Assembly (NCBI RefSeq): GCF_040784935.1
Contig: NZ_CP160680.1
Span: 4,558,501-4,622,500 of the forward strand
DNA length: 64,000 nucleotides
Origin: Lewinella sp. LCG006
Lineage (GTDB): Bacteria; Bacteroidota; Bacteroidia; Chitinophagales; Saprospiraceae
Direction: 5' to 3'
The notes beneath the pieces were generated by a model. The model worked only from the letters and a program-made list of their open reading frames with translations, ran no database searches and was not told where the DNA came from. Made by a program: the position numbers and the translations under genes. Positions 1 through 7,710 of this stretch are shown here, in pieces; position 1 is the stretch's first letter; the number at the start of each line of letters is the position of its first letter.

Positions 1-45
1 TAGGGCCGCTAGCAGGAGAATAAGGAGGTTTTCGTTTTTGATCAT
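1..45 (-). CDS. Partial exported protein (N-terminus only)
   Basis: Reading leftwards from an ATG at position 45, fifteen codons run open off the window edge: MIKNENLLILLLAAL. The charged start followed by a leucine-rich hydrophobic run resembles the beginning of a signal peptide or membrane anchor. It follows the HD phosphohydrolase gene on the same strand, 132 bases downstream of its stop. The product cannot be identified from this fragment. The start is inferred from the ATG and the signal-like sequence, so confidence is low. Confidence 0.35.
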   Translation of the reverse strand, partial: MIKNENLLILLLAAL

Positions 46-177
46 ATTTTTTCCGTCAAGAGCGAAGATCCTGACGGCTTTAGCTCTTTCGGCGGTTTAG
101 TGGGGTGATTTACAATATCAGCCTAAAACTTATAGAGGAATGGAACACTAAGAAGCCTTGGATAGTTCTGGGATCAT

Positions 178-1392
178 CTAGATTTTGGGGTAGCAGAGGT
201 AATATTTGGTAAACATCCTGGGGGAAACGGTACTGTCGGACAATTCGGACATGGGCAAAACCTTCCCCGACTTCATCAGGATACGGATCTCGTCGTGAGA
301 AGCGGAATAGGCAGCATTGGTCTCTTTGCCCTCAATGACAAGTTGTTCGCCAGCTGCAGGAGGGAGTCCTGGCGTCTCGCTGACCCTTTTGCGGATATTG
401 TCTACGTATTCTTTGGTAAAAGGTTCGTAGCTGAACTCCAGACGGAAAAGCCGCCGGTTGGCCAAACCACGGGCCAAAAACGATAGGGTAGGGTCTGGAT
501 TATCCTGCCATTCCTTTACGGCCGCCGCAATGTCGGTATCGTCGAGTCGGGAAAAAACTTGTAGGAGTTCGTCACGCTTGGCGTAGAAATCAGCACTGGA
601 AAGGTCGCGGTGCTCCAGGAAGTAGCAAAGTACGGAGGGCGCTGGAAGCTTGTGCCCCGTGCGAATCAGCTCCTTGGCGCGTTCCATGATCTTGATAAGC
701 ATCAGCTCGGCAGCCAGTACCGTTTTGTGCAAATAGACTTGCCAGTACATCAGGCGGCGGGCCGTAAGGAAACGCTCAATGGAGTAAATGCCTTTTTCTT
801 CTACAACCAGTTCTCCTTCGTGAACCGTGAGCATCTTGATGATCCGGTGATAACCAATGACGCCCTCACTAACCCCCGTAAAGTAGCTGTCGCGGTTGAG
901 GTAATCCATTCGGTCCATGTCCAGTTGGCTGGAAACGAGCTGTGCCAGGAATGGTTGGTGATAACTTCCTTTAAAAATCTCCATGGCTAAAGCCAACTCA
1001 CCATTAAACTCCTCATTGAGCTTCTCCATGAAAAGTAAGGACAGCTCTTCGTGATGCACTTTAATCAACGTGTGTTCCAGGGTATGCGAAAAAGGGCCGT
1101 GGCCAATGTCATGCAACAAAATGGCAATCTGTACGGCTTCGGATTCCTCCGGGCTGATCACAATGTCTTTAGCTCTAAGGGTGGCAATGGTTTGGCGCAT
1201 CAAGTGCAGCGCACCTAGCGCGTGGTGAAAGCGGGTGTGTAGCGCTCCGGGATAAACATAATGCGTAAGACTGAGTTGCTTGATACGGCGCAATCGCTGA
1301 AAAAAAGGATGTTCTACAAGATCAAACAAAGTCCCGTAAGGAACCTGAATAAAACCGTAAACAGGATCATTGAAAATTTTGTGCGCCTTCAT
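178..1392 (-). CDS. HD domain phosphohydrolase (dGTPase/SAMHD1-like family)
   Basis: A 404-residue cytoplasmic protein of the HD superfamily. The metal-binding set is visible: TRFHHALG at about residues 53-60 supplies the first histidine and LLHDIGHGPFSH at about 92-103 holds the HD pair and following histidines. The N-terminal pattern (DPVYGFIQVPYG, then HPFFQRLRRIKQL) is typical of the bacterial relatives of dNTP triphosphohydrolases, often annotated as HD superfamily phosphohydrolase. The family hydrolyses phosphate esters of nucleotides; the actual substrate cannot be read from sequence. The gene stands alone, divergent from the phoH-like gene across a roughly 250-base shared upstream region. 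Length and start (ATG at 1392) fit the family. Confidence 0.9.
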   Translation of the reverse strand: MKAHKIFNDPVYGFIQVPYGTLFDLVEHPFFQRLRRIKQLSLTHYVYPGALHTRFHHALGALHLMRQTIATLRAKDIVISPEESEAVQIAILLHDIGHGPFSHTLEHTLIKVHHEELSLLFMEKLNEEFNGELALAMEIFKGSYHQPFLAQLVSSQLDMDRMDYLNRDSYFTGVSEGVIGYHRIIKMLTVHEGELVVEEKGIYSIERFLTARRLMYWQVYLHKTVLAAELMLIKIMERAKELIRTGHKLPAPSVLCYFLEHRDLSSADFYAKRDELLQVFSRLDDTDIAAAVKEWQDNPDPTLSFLARGLANRRLFRLEFSYEPFTKEYVDNIRKRVSETPGLPPAAGEQLVIEGKETNAAYSASHDEIRILMKSGKVLPMSELSDSTVSPRMFTKYYLCYPKI

Positions 1393-1570
1393 TCCTTACT
1401 GTTTTGGAGGGTCAAAATACGGTTTAAGCTGGACTTTCGCTAGAAGTTCGTAGCCTGATGCGGACTGCTGCGCGCCCACTGCTTAAAGGGAAAGTTGTTT
1501 CTTGCCGACCCTTAAATCAAGAAAATGCTTAGCAAAGAAAAACTTCACATATACTTAAGCTTGATTTTGC

Positions 1571-1578
1571 TAAATTTG
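1571..1578 (+). promoter_or_regulatory. Putative -7 box (TAAATTTG) for the phoH-like gene
   Basis: TAAATTTG matches the Bacteroidota -7 consensus TAnnTTTG. No clear TTTG -33 partner is seen at the usual spacing. If it is used, transcription would begin near 1583, which argues against a TTG start at 1581 and for the ATG at 1644. Confidence 0.35.
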
Positions 1579-1643
1579 TTTTGTGCGAAGCGCCATCGGA
1601 ACCTTTTACTAGGCTCATTCGTTTCATTACCATTAAACATGGA

Positions 1644-2684
1644 ATGGTCATAAAAGACCCTCTTCCGTTTTCGTTAAATATAGAATACAACTACTTGAGC
1701 GAAATTATCCTGCAAGTGGATGGAGTAGATCCACTGGCCCTTTTTGGTCAAAAAAATATTAATCTAGCCTTAGTACGCGATGCTATCCCTGAAGTAACGA
1801 TCACCAGCCGGGGCAGCAACGTTAAGATCAAAGGAGAAAAGAAATTCACGCAAAAAGCCAAGAGTCGTATCGAACTCATGGTTCGCCTCCTCAAAGAGCA
1901 TCACGAACTTACCGAACAGACCGTCAAAGATTTATTGAAAGGAGAAAATCCTTTCGACAGCAAACTTGGCAGTGGTAAAGGCACTAAAACGATCTTGCAC
2001 GGGCGTACCGGTAAACCCATCAAGGCCAAAACGATCAATCAGCAGATTCTGGTCGATTGTGCGGAGATCAATGACGTGGTTTTTGCGGTTGGCCCTGCGG
2101 GAACGGGTAAAACCTACACCGCCGTTGCACTGGCCGTTAAAGCATTAAAAAACAAGGCGGTCAAGAAAATCATCCTCACTCGCCCTGCTGTAGAAGCTGG
2201 GGAGAGCCTGGGTTTCTTGCCAGGTGATTTGAAGGAAAAAATTGACCCTTACCTGCGTCCATTATACGATGCGTTGGATGACATGATCCCGCCTGAAACA
2301 TTGACGAAGTTCATGGAAACCCGGGTGATTGAGATTGCTCCTTTGGCTTATATGCGTGGACGAACGCTGGACAATGCCTTTATCATTCTGGATGAAGCAC
2401 AAAACTGTTCAACGGCCCAGATCAAGATGTTTCTTACCCGCTTGGGCCCATCGGCCAAGTGTATCATCACCGGAGACTTGTCGCAGGTCGATCTGCCTTT
2501 TAGCCAAAAGTCAGGTTTGCGCCAAGCCATTGATCTCCTTACGCGGATTGATGGTATAGGATTGGTACGGTTAACGGCTGATGATGTGGTACGGCACCGT
2601 CTGGTAAAAGAAATCATCAGGGCCTACGAGAAGGAAAGCGAACGCCAGCGGTTGTGGCGAGAGGGTAACCGGGAAGAGGAGTAG
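1644..2684 (+). CDS. PhoH family ATPase
   Basis: A 346-residue cytoplasmic P-loop protein of the PhoH (PhoH1/YbeZ) family. The Walker A motif GPAGTGKT lies at about residues 150-157 and Walker B AFIILDEAQN at about 245-254, with the family's GFLPGDLKEK segment between. The N-terminal part (QVDGVDPLALFGQKN, then VTITSRGSNVKIKGE) is the KH-like domain found ahead of the ATPase in PhoH-like proteins. The family is a predicted RNA-associated ATPase, often linked to YbeY and ribosome maintenance; the exact role is inferred. A longer reading from TTG at 1581 is open, but the ATG at 1644 gives the family's normal N-terminus and lies downstream of a possible -7 box. The gene precedes aroA by 110 bases. 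Confidence 0.92.
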   Translation: MVIKDPLPFSLNIEYNYLSEIILQVDGVDPLALFGQKNINLALVRDAIPEVTITSRGSNVKIKGEKKFTQKAKSRIELMVRLLKEHHELTEQTVKDLLKGENPFDSKLGSGKGTKTILHGRTGKPIKAKTINQQILVDCAEINDVVFAVGPAGTGKTYTAVALAVKALKNKAVKKIILTRPAVEAGESLGFLPGDLKEKIDPYLRPLYDALDDMIPPETLTKFMETRVIEIAPLAYMRGRTLDNAFIILDEAQNCSTAQIKMFLTRLGPSAKCIITGDLSQVDLPFSQKSGLRQAIDLLTRIDGIGLVRLTADDVVRHRLVKEIIRAYEKESERQRLWREGNREEE

Positions 2685-2794
2685 CTTGGTAATCCTTACA
2701 TTTTGTAAGAAAACCAATAATTTTCTCTTGTTATTTTCTCAGGCAAAAGAGAAAGCTACTATTATTGCGGCTTTCCTCTATTTAATATCCAACT

Positions 2795-4060
2795 ATGGAC
2801 GTTCTACATATCTCCAAGCCGGACCGGCACCTAAAGGGTGAAGTTCAATTGGCTGGTTCTAAGAGTATTAGTAATCGGGCTTTAATTATCCAGGCGCTTT
2901 GTACAGGCCCATTTGAGATCAAACGCCTGGCGAATGCCAAGGATACCATAACCCTTCAGGCTTTGCTGACGAGCGAGGAGGAATTGCTGGATGTAGGCGC
3001 AGCGGGAACCACTTTTCGCTTCCTGACGGCTTTTCTCGCCAGTAGGCCTGGTACTCAAATCCTGACGGGCTCAGAACGGATGAAGCAGCGGCCTATCGGT
3101 GTTTTGGTGGAAGCCTTACGATCACTTGGTGCTCAGATAGCATATGTAGAAGCGGAAGGTTATCCCCCTTTACGCATTGGTCATCAAGCAGGGTTTGGTG
3201 AAGATGCGCAGTTGCGTATTCCCGCAAGCACCAGCAGCCAGTACATTACGGCGTTACTTCTATTGGGACCAACATTGCCACAGGGGATAAGGCTGGAATT
3301 GGAAGGCAAGATCGTCTCGCGTCCTTATATCGAAATGACGCTAGGTTTGATGAGGCACTTCGGCGTGCAGCACACTTGGGAGGGCAATGTTATTCGAGTC
3401 GCTCCTCAGGCTTACCAAGCCAATGACTTTACCGTTGAAGCAGATTGGTCAGCGGCGAGTTATTACTATAGTCTGGCTGCTTTGAGCGATAGTTGTGAGT
3501 TACAGTTGCATGGTTTATTTGCAGATAGCTTCCAAGGTGATGCTGTTTTACAAGAAATGTATAAGGCCTTTGGAGTGGCGACGGAATTTAATGAGACAGG
3601 CCTACGGCTGACCAAGGCCGCGGGTACGGCAGCTCCGCCTCTTTTCGAATACGATTTTATCTCCTGCCCAGATATAGCGCAAACCCTGGCGGTGACTTGT
3701 GCTGGGCTAGGAACGCAAGGTTTGTTTACGGGGTTGGAAACGCTGAGGATCAAAGAAACAGATCGTATTGCAGCCCTGAAAAATGAGCTGAGCAAGGTCA
3801 ATTCCTTTTTTAGCCCTTTACCGGCAAGGTTCTCCAAAAATTCCCAAAAAGAATATTTCATGCTCGAAGGCAAAGCAGCATGGACGGAAGCCCCCACTTT
3901 TGCGACCTATGAAGATCATCGCATGGCCATGGCTTTTGCCCCTTTAGCAATGTATGCCCCGGTAGCCATTGCGGAACCTGATGTGGTAGCAAAATCTTAT
4001 CCCGATTTTTGGAAAGACCTGGAAAGTTTGGGGTTTGAGGGTGACCCAGCGTTTTTTTAG
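2795..4060 (+). CDS. aroA: 3-phosphoshikimate 1-carboxyvinyltransferase (EPSP synthase)
   Basis: A 421-residue EPSP synthase, which joins phosphoenolpyruvate to shikimate-3-phosphate in the cytoplasmic pathway to chorismate and aromatic amino acids. Visible hallmarks are the substrate-binding GSKSISNR (residues 21-28, with the lysine of the active site), GAAGTTFRF (68-77), RPIGVLVEAL (about 99-108), KETDR (320-324) and EDHRMAMA (373-380). Length is normal for the family. The early glycine motif differs from the usual LPGSKS-NAG-TAMR pattern of many enzymes (GAAGTTFRF), as is common in Bacteroidota. The gene is not clustered with other shikimate genes here. Its TAG stop falls at the start of a 25-base inverted repeat that probably ends transcription. 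Confidence 0.95.
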   Translation: MDVLHISKPDRHLKGEVQLAGSKSISNRALIIQALCTGPFEIKRLANAKDTITLQALLTSEEELLDVGAAGTTFRFLTAFLASRPGTQILTGSERMKQRPIGVLVEALRSLGAQIAYVEAEGYPPLRIGHQAGFGEDAQLRIPASTSSQYITALLLLGPTLPQGIRLELEGKIVSRPYIEMTLGLMRHFGVQHTWEGNVIRVAPQAYQANDFTVEADWSAASYYYSLAALSDSCELQLHGLFADSFQGDAVLQEMYKAFGVATEFNETGLRLTKAAGTAAPPLFEYDFISCPDIAQTLAVTCAGLGTQGLFTGLETLRIKETDRIAALKNELSKVNSFFSPLPARFSKNSQKEYFMLEGKAAWTEAPTFATYEDHRMAMAFAPLAMYAPVAIAEPDVVAKSYPDFWKDLESLGFEGDPAFF

Positions 4061-4133
4061 CCACAAAGACACGAAGGCACTAAATAATACGGAATATTTT
4101 TTGTGCGATTTAGTGTTTTTGTGCTTTGGTGGC
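4060..4133. repeat. 25-bp inverted repeat between convergent genes
   Basis: Arms at 4060-4083 and 4109-4133 (GCCACAAAGACACGAAGG against a near-complementary GTGCTTTGGTGGC end) form an imperfect hairpin between the convergent aroA and MerT-like genes. A degenerate further half-copy (gccacggaggcacgg) follows at about 4145. It is likely a bidirectional terminator or a dispersed intergenic palindrome. Confidence 0.6.
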
Positions 4134-4170
4134 TATTTTCCTTGCCACGGAGGCACGGCGTTTTTCGCCA

Positions 4171-4617
4171 CTAATTTGCGCAGCAATCCCCTTTTTCTCC
4201 TGTCTGTATAGGCGGACAAGGGACGGTTCCGTAGGAGCAGTAGACACAACAATCACCGGGTTTGGGCTTAAGTACCGTTTGGCAGTTGTCACATTGATAA
4301 AAGAACTGACAGGCGTCAGTAGGCATGGTCTCCTCTTTGCGGTGGCCACATGTAGGACAGGTAATGGTCGATTCCAAATTAATTGCTGTATCCATGTTCT
4401 TTCGCTTATAAATTTGATAAATACCAATTATCAAGCTGGTTGCTCCCACTACCATCAAGGGGCCACTGGCGGAGTTTAAGGCATCAGAGAATGCCAATAA
4501 GCTGCTGGCACCTCCCAATACGACAATCAGTGCGGGCAACCAACAGCAACTAGTGGCCAGAATAAAGGCAAAAAATCCCGCCCCTATGGCTTTGTTGAAA
4601 ATGATGCATTTATCCAA
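4171..4617 (-). CDS. MerT-like membrane segment fused to GDCCVxC cysteine-rich domain
   Basis: A 148-residue two-part protein. Residues about 10-70 form two hydrophobic helices; the first carries the vicinal cysteines of ATSCCWLPAL, the pattern of MerT-type mercuric transporters. Residues about 85-148 are a soluble cysteine-rich module: CPTCGHRKEETMP, a second CxxC (CDNC), then GDCCVYCSYGTVPCPPIQ, the signature of the GDCCVxC family, some members of which carry selenocysteine. Here every key position is cysteine. A role in heavy-metal handling at the inner membrane is inferred. No ATG is available at the N-terminus; the reading frame opens with TTG at 4617 shortly after an in-frame TAA. No merR or merA is nearby, so it is an orphan. 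Confidence 0.75.
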   Translation of the reverse strand: MDKCIIFNKAIGAGFFAFILATSCCWLPALIVVLGGASSLLAFSDALNSASGPLMVVGATSLIIGIYQIYKRKNMDTAINLESTITCPTCGHRKEETMPTDACQFFYQCDNCQTVLKPKPGDCCVYCSYGTVPCPPIQTGEKGDCCAN

Positions 4618-4636
4618 ATCGAAGAATTATTTGTTA

Positions 4637-4674
4637 AAAGGCCCGGTCAAGAATCAATTCCTGACCAGGCCTTT
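4637..4674 (-). terminator. Rho-independent terminator of the OmpA-family gene
   Basis: A roughly 15-bp stem (AAGGCCTGGTCAGG against its complement, read on the minus strand) with a short loop, followed by TTTT. It lies just beyond the stop of the OmpA-family gene, so the MerT-like gene downstream probably has its own promoter. Confidence 0.75.
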
Positions 4675-4720
4675 GGTGCTGCTTTCTCATGGTGCTGGAA
4701 AAGACTACCAACAGTAGTCA

Positions 4721-5890
4721 TCAGCGCACATCCAGAATTTTTATCTCTACCCGTTGGTTGCGTTTTCGTCCCGCAGCCGTTTCATTGGTATCAATAGGTA
4801 CTTCTTTACCGTAGCCTTTGTAGCGCACCCGACTGCGTGGTATGCCTTTCCTTACCAGATAATCTGCCACTGATTTTGCCCGTGCCGTAGAAAGCGTTTC
4901 AGCATAGCGGGCATCGGCCCAACCATTGGTATGGCCACCCACTTCGATGATAACATCGCTATTGTTGGCCAGGAAGTTGCGCAATTCTTCGAGTGCAGGC
5001 AAGGAGGCAGGAATAATCCTGGAGCTATCAGCCTCAAACTGAATATCGTCGAGGGTAATCGTCTTTCCAGCCGTCATTTCTGAACGTTTCACCCCTGCCA
5101 GGCTCGTACTGGAAGCCTCCTGGTTGTTGGTGGGAGTATTTTTAGGCTCTGTTACAACTCGCGTAACCACTGGATCGGGCGACCTGGGGGTCACACTGGC
5201 CAGGGGTTGGTTGGTTGGTTCAGGATCCTGAGGGCCTTCTGCTATTTCCTGCGAACAGGGAAGCGGCTCAATCATCGAAGCATCGTCGAGAAGCAGGTTG
5301 CCATTGTAAGGGAAGAGGGAAGGCGTCTGGTAAAACGCTTCAAGTACAATGTGGGTATAACTAGCTCCTGGTTCGAATTTAAACTCGAATTCTTTCCAGT
5401 CTGGATTACTCACCAGCGGAGACTCATCCAGCAATTCGCGTTTGTCACAAGTACCGAAGCCACCCCAAATCCGCAGTTTTACGGGTTTGATATAATTGGC
5501 GGGTACATTCTTCTCTCGGCTTACACTGTAGTACGACAAGGAGCGAGCCAGTTTGATACTGAAAGAATAACAGTCTCCAAGTTGGAGCGGCTCGCTCAGT
5601 AATTGCCCCACCGCTTCCCAGGTATCGTTATCCCGCACAACCATACCCAAGTAGGTAGCACCAGCATAAGCGGGTTTGCTAACTTGGAAAGTGAGTTCGG
5701 GTTGGATATCTGGAGGTGATTCGTCGGGAGATCCACAGTTGCTCCAGTAACGGGGTGTCATACTGTGGCGGGGCATATCTTCAAAAGAAGGGTTGTCCAG
5801 ACTAATAGCTTTTCCCTGAGCCTCTGCAGTAGCAGGGGCAAAAAGGATAAACAGTAGCAGACTCATAGCTAATGGCCAAACAAATTTCAT
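4721..5890 (-). CDS. OmpA-family outer-membrane protein with N-terminal ligand-binding-like domain
   Basis: A 389-residue exported protein. The start at 5890 gives a clean signal peptide (MKFVWPLAMSLLLF then ATAEAQG); longer in-frame starts upstream would bury it. Residues about 30-230 resemble a carbohydrate-binding-like beta-sandwich (NPSFED, then a long stretch with few helices), followed by a proline/threonine-rich linker. The last 110 residues are an OmpA/MotB peptidoglycan-binding domain: ITLDDIQFEADSS, VGGHTNGWADARYAETLS, RAKSVADYLV, GYGKEVPIDTN and RKRNQRVEI. It should tether the outer membrane to the wall in the periplasm. It is transcribed alone and ends at a strong terminator. Confidence 0.85.
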   Translation of the reverse strand: MKFVWPLAMSLLLFILFAPATAEAQGKAISLDNPSFEDMPRHSMTPRYWSNCGSPDESPPDIQPELTFQVSKPAYAGATYLGMVVRDNDTWEAVGQLLSEPLQLGDCYSFSIKLARSLSYYSVSREKNVPANYIKPVKLRIWGGFGTCDKRELLDESPLVSNPDWKEFEFKFEPGASYTHIVLEAFYQTPSLFPYNGNLLLDDASMIEPLPCSQEIAEGPQDPEPTNQPLASVTPRSPDPVVTRVVTEPKNTPTNNQEASSTSLAGVKRSEMTAGKTITLDDIQFEADSSRIIPASLPALEELRNFLANNSDVIIEVGGHTNGWADARYAETLSTARAKSVADYLVRKGIPRSRVRYKGYGKEVPIDTNETAAGRKRNQRVEIKILDVR

Positions 5891-5923
5891 TGGCTTCGTG
5901 CTTTTATAAATCATCAAGGAAGA

Positions 5924-5931
5924 CAAAATTA
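5924..5931 (-). promoter_or_regulatory. Putative -7 box for the OmpA-family gene
   Basis: Read on the minus strand this is TAATTTTG, matching TAnnTTTG. It lies about 35 bases ahead of the chosen start at 5890 and supports that start over the longer ones. Confidence 0.35.
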
Positions 5932-6060
5932 ATGCTAATTGTGCACTAATAACGTTCAATAGGGGCGAAATTGTTATGAATAAGTGCCTAAAATGAAGGC
6001 AATCCCGCAGCTTTTGCTATGAAAGTCTTAGGTAGGGTTGTTTAGTGTGTCAAGTGTAAG

Positions 6061-6094
6061 GGTGCGGCGTACTGTTCATTAAGTACGCCACACC
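6061..6094 (-). terminator. Hairpin downstream of the acyl-CoA dehydrogenase gene
   Basis: Thirteen-base arms (GGTGCGGCGTACT and AGTACGCCACACC, one mismatch) lie 14 bases past the stop of the minus-strand dehydrogenase gene. The T-tail is weak, so termination is likely but not certain. Confidence 0.55.
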
Positions 6095-6107
6095 TTCCTT
6101 TTATAGG

Positions 6108-7334
6108 TTACTTAAAGGCGTTGATCCCCGTTACCGCCATTCCTGTAATCAGGAGGTGAATGTCGTGGGTACCTTCGTACGTCAGTACTGTTTCAAGGTT
6201 CATCATGTGCCGCATGACGGGGTATTCGTTGGTGATGCCCATGCCGCCATGGATTTGACGAGCTTCACGCGCTACGTCCAGTGCCATGGCTACGTTGTTG
6301 CGCTTGGCCATACTGATCTGTGCAGGCGTTGCCTGGCCTTTGTTGGCCAAGGTTCCCAGGCGCCAGGCTAGCAGCTGAGCTTTGGTGATTTCGGTCAGCA
6401 TTTCCGCCAATTTCTTCTGCGTGAGTTGGAAGCCAGCAATAGGTTTGCCAAACTGTACCCGTTCCATACTGTAACGCAGGGCCGAATCATAGCAATCAAG
6501 CGCAGCTCCAATCGCACCCCAGGCAATTCCGTAGCGGGCTTTGCTCAGGCACGAAAGTGGGCCTTTCAGTCCTTGTACGTGTGGCAACACATTCGCTTTA
6601 GGTACGCGTACGTCTTCAAATACCAGCTCGCCCGTGATGCTGGCACGTAGCGACCACTTGCCATGAATTTGTGGCGCTGAAAAGCCTTCCATGCCTTTTT
6701 CTACGATCAAACCACGGATAATGCCTTCTTCATCTTTGGCCCAAACCACAGCGATGTCGGCCAGCGGAGAGTTGGTGATCCACATTTTGGCACCGTTCAG
6801 GATATAGGCATCACCATCATCTTTGATGTTGGTGACCATTCCGTCGGGGTTAGAGCCGTGGTCCGGTTCCGTCAGGCCAAAGCAGCCAATAAATTCACCA
6901 CTGCCTAATTTGGGCAGGTATTTGCGCTTTTGCTCCTCTGAACCAAAGCGATAAATCGGATACATGACCAAAGAACCCTGGACGGAAGCCATAGAGCGGA
7001 TGCCCGAATCGCCTCGCTCCAGTTCTTGCATGATTACGCCGTAGGCAATTTCGTCCATGCCACCACCGCCATATTCTGCAGGGATACTTGGTCCAAAAGC
7101 ACCGATTTCAGCGAGGCCTTTATAAAGGTGTGTAGGACATTCGCCACGTTCAGTGTATTCTTCAATAATCGGAGAAACCTCTTGCTTTACCCAATCACGT
7201 ACTGCGGCGCGTGCCATGCGGTGATCCTCGTCGAGGAGATCATCCACCAGGTAGTGATCGTGAAACTGGAAGCGGTCTTCCCGTGCTTTCTTTTCGATGG
7301 TCGGAGAAACAGTCCCGTTATTGTTCGTTGCCAT
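6108..7334 (-). CDS. gcdH: Glutaryl-CoA dehydrogenase-type acyl-CoA dehydrogenase
   Basis: A 408-residue FAD-dependent acyl-CoA dehydrogenase. ERGDSGIRSMASVQGSLVM (about residues 107-124) matches the glutaryl-CoA dehydrogenase pattern, including the arginine (R113 here) that assists decarboxylation of the glutaconyl intermediate. The catalytic base is the glutamate of TYEGTHDIHLL (E387). FGLTEPDHGSNP and WITNSPLADI are the usual flavin-contacting segments. The enzyme would convert glutaryl-CoA to crotonyl-CoA in lysine/tryptophan breakdown and pass electrons to ETF. A 3-hydroxyacyl-CoA dehydrogenase that could act further down this route lies 4 kb away but is not in the same operon. The substrate call rests on motif resemblance. 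Confidence 0.88.
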   Translation of the reverse strand: MATNNNGTVSPTIEKKAREDRFQFHDHYLVDDLLDEDHRMARAAVRDWVKQEVSPIIEEYTERGECPTHLYKGLAEIGAFGPSIPAEYGGGGMDEIAYGVIMQELERGDSGIRSMASVQGSLVMYPIYRFGSEEQKRKYLPKLGSGEFIGCFGLTEPDHGSNPDGMVTNIKDDGDAYILNGAKMWITNSPLADIAVVWAKDEEGIIRGLIVEKGMEGFSAPQIHGKWSLRASITGELVFEDVRVPKANVLPHVQGLKGPLSCLSKARYGIAWGAIGAALDCYDSALRYSMERVQFGKPIAGFQLTQKKLAEMLTEITKAQLLAWRLGTLANKGQATPAQISMAKRNNVAMALDVAREARQIHGGMGITNEYPVMRHMMNLETVLTYEGTHDIHLLITGMAVTGINAFK

Positions 7335-7401
7335 ATCGCTTTTTAGCTTTGGTTAGGGGAAGAGAGAAGTAGCTAAAATCTTCTGTCTTCGTAAATTTTG
7401 G

Positions 7402-7409
7402 CAAAGGTA
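7402..7409 (-). promoter_or_regulatory. Putative -7 box (TACCTTTG) of the gcdH gene
   Basis: TACCTTTG on the minus strand fits the TAnnTTTG consensus, about 68 bases ahead of the gcdH start codon. The -33 element is not obvious. Confidence 0.45.
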
Positions 7410-7710
7410 CGTTTTTCGCTTATTTTCTACTCATTTTGTGAAAAGTGTGACGGGTTTTTTACGCTATTAGGCAAGGGATAGGTTTTATTTTATTTTGAGG
7501 GGTCTCCCCCGTCGTAACACCACTACCTACCTGCCCGGCGCATGGCAGGCAGGCGTTACACAGTTCACTGTTCGTTCAGCCCTTCGGGCCTACCCGTGCC
7601 GGGTAGCTGCTGCACATCGCTAGGCCAGGAGTATTCGTACAGGTTAAATAATCATAGCCTGGCACACTAAACCATTTACCTACAAAGCGGTCTTAGCAGA
7701 AAAAATACCC
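7410..7710. other. Intergenic region with GC-rich short palindromes
   Basis: Between the divergent gcdH gene and the barrel-protein gene. Positions about 7530-7625 are unusually GC-rich and carry imperfect palindromes (CTGCCCGGCGCATGGCAGGC and CTACCCGTGCCGGGTAG) as well as AGCCCTTCGGGCC. This looks like a degenerate intergenic repeat. No credible gene is seen. Confidence 0.4.

Noticed and set aside
4721-5959. Longer start of the OmpA-family gene at 5959
   Set aside because: It would add 23 residues ahead of a good signal peptide, and a -7 box lies within the extension.
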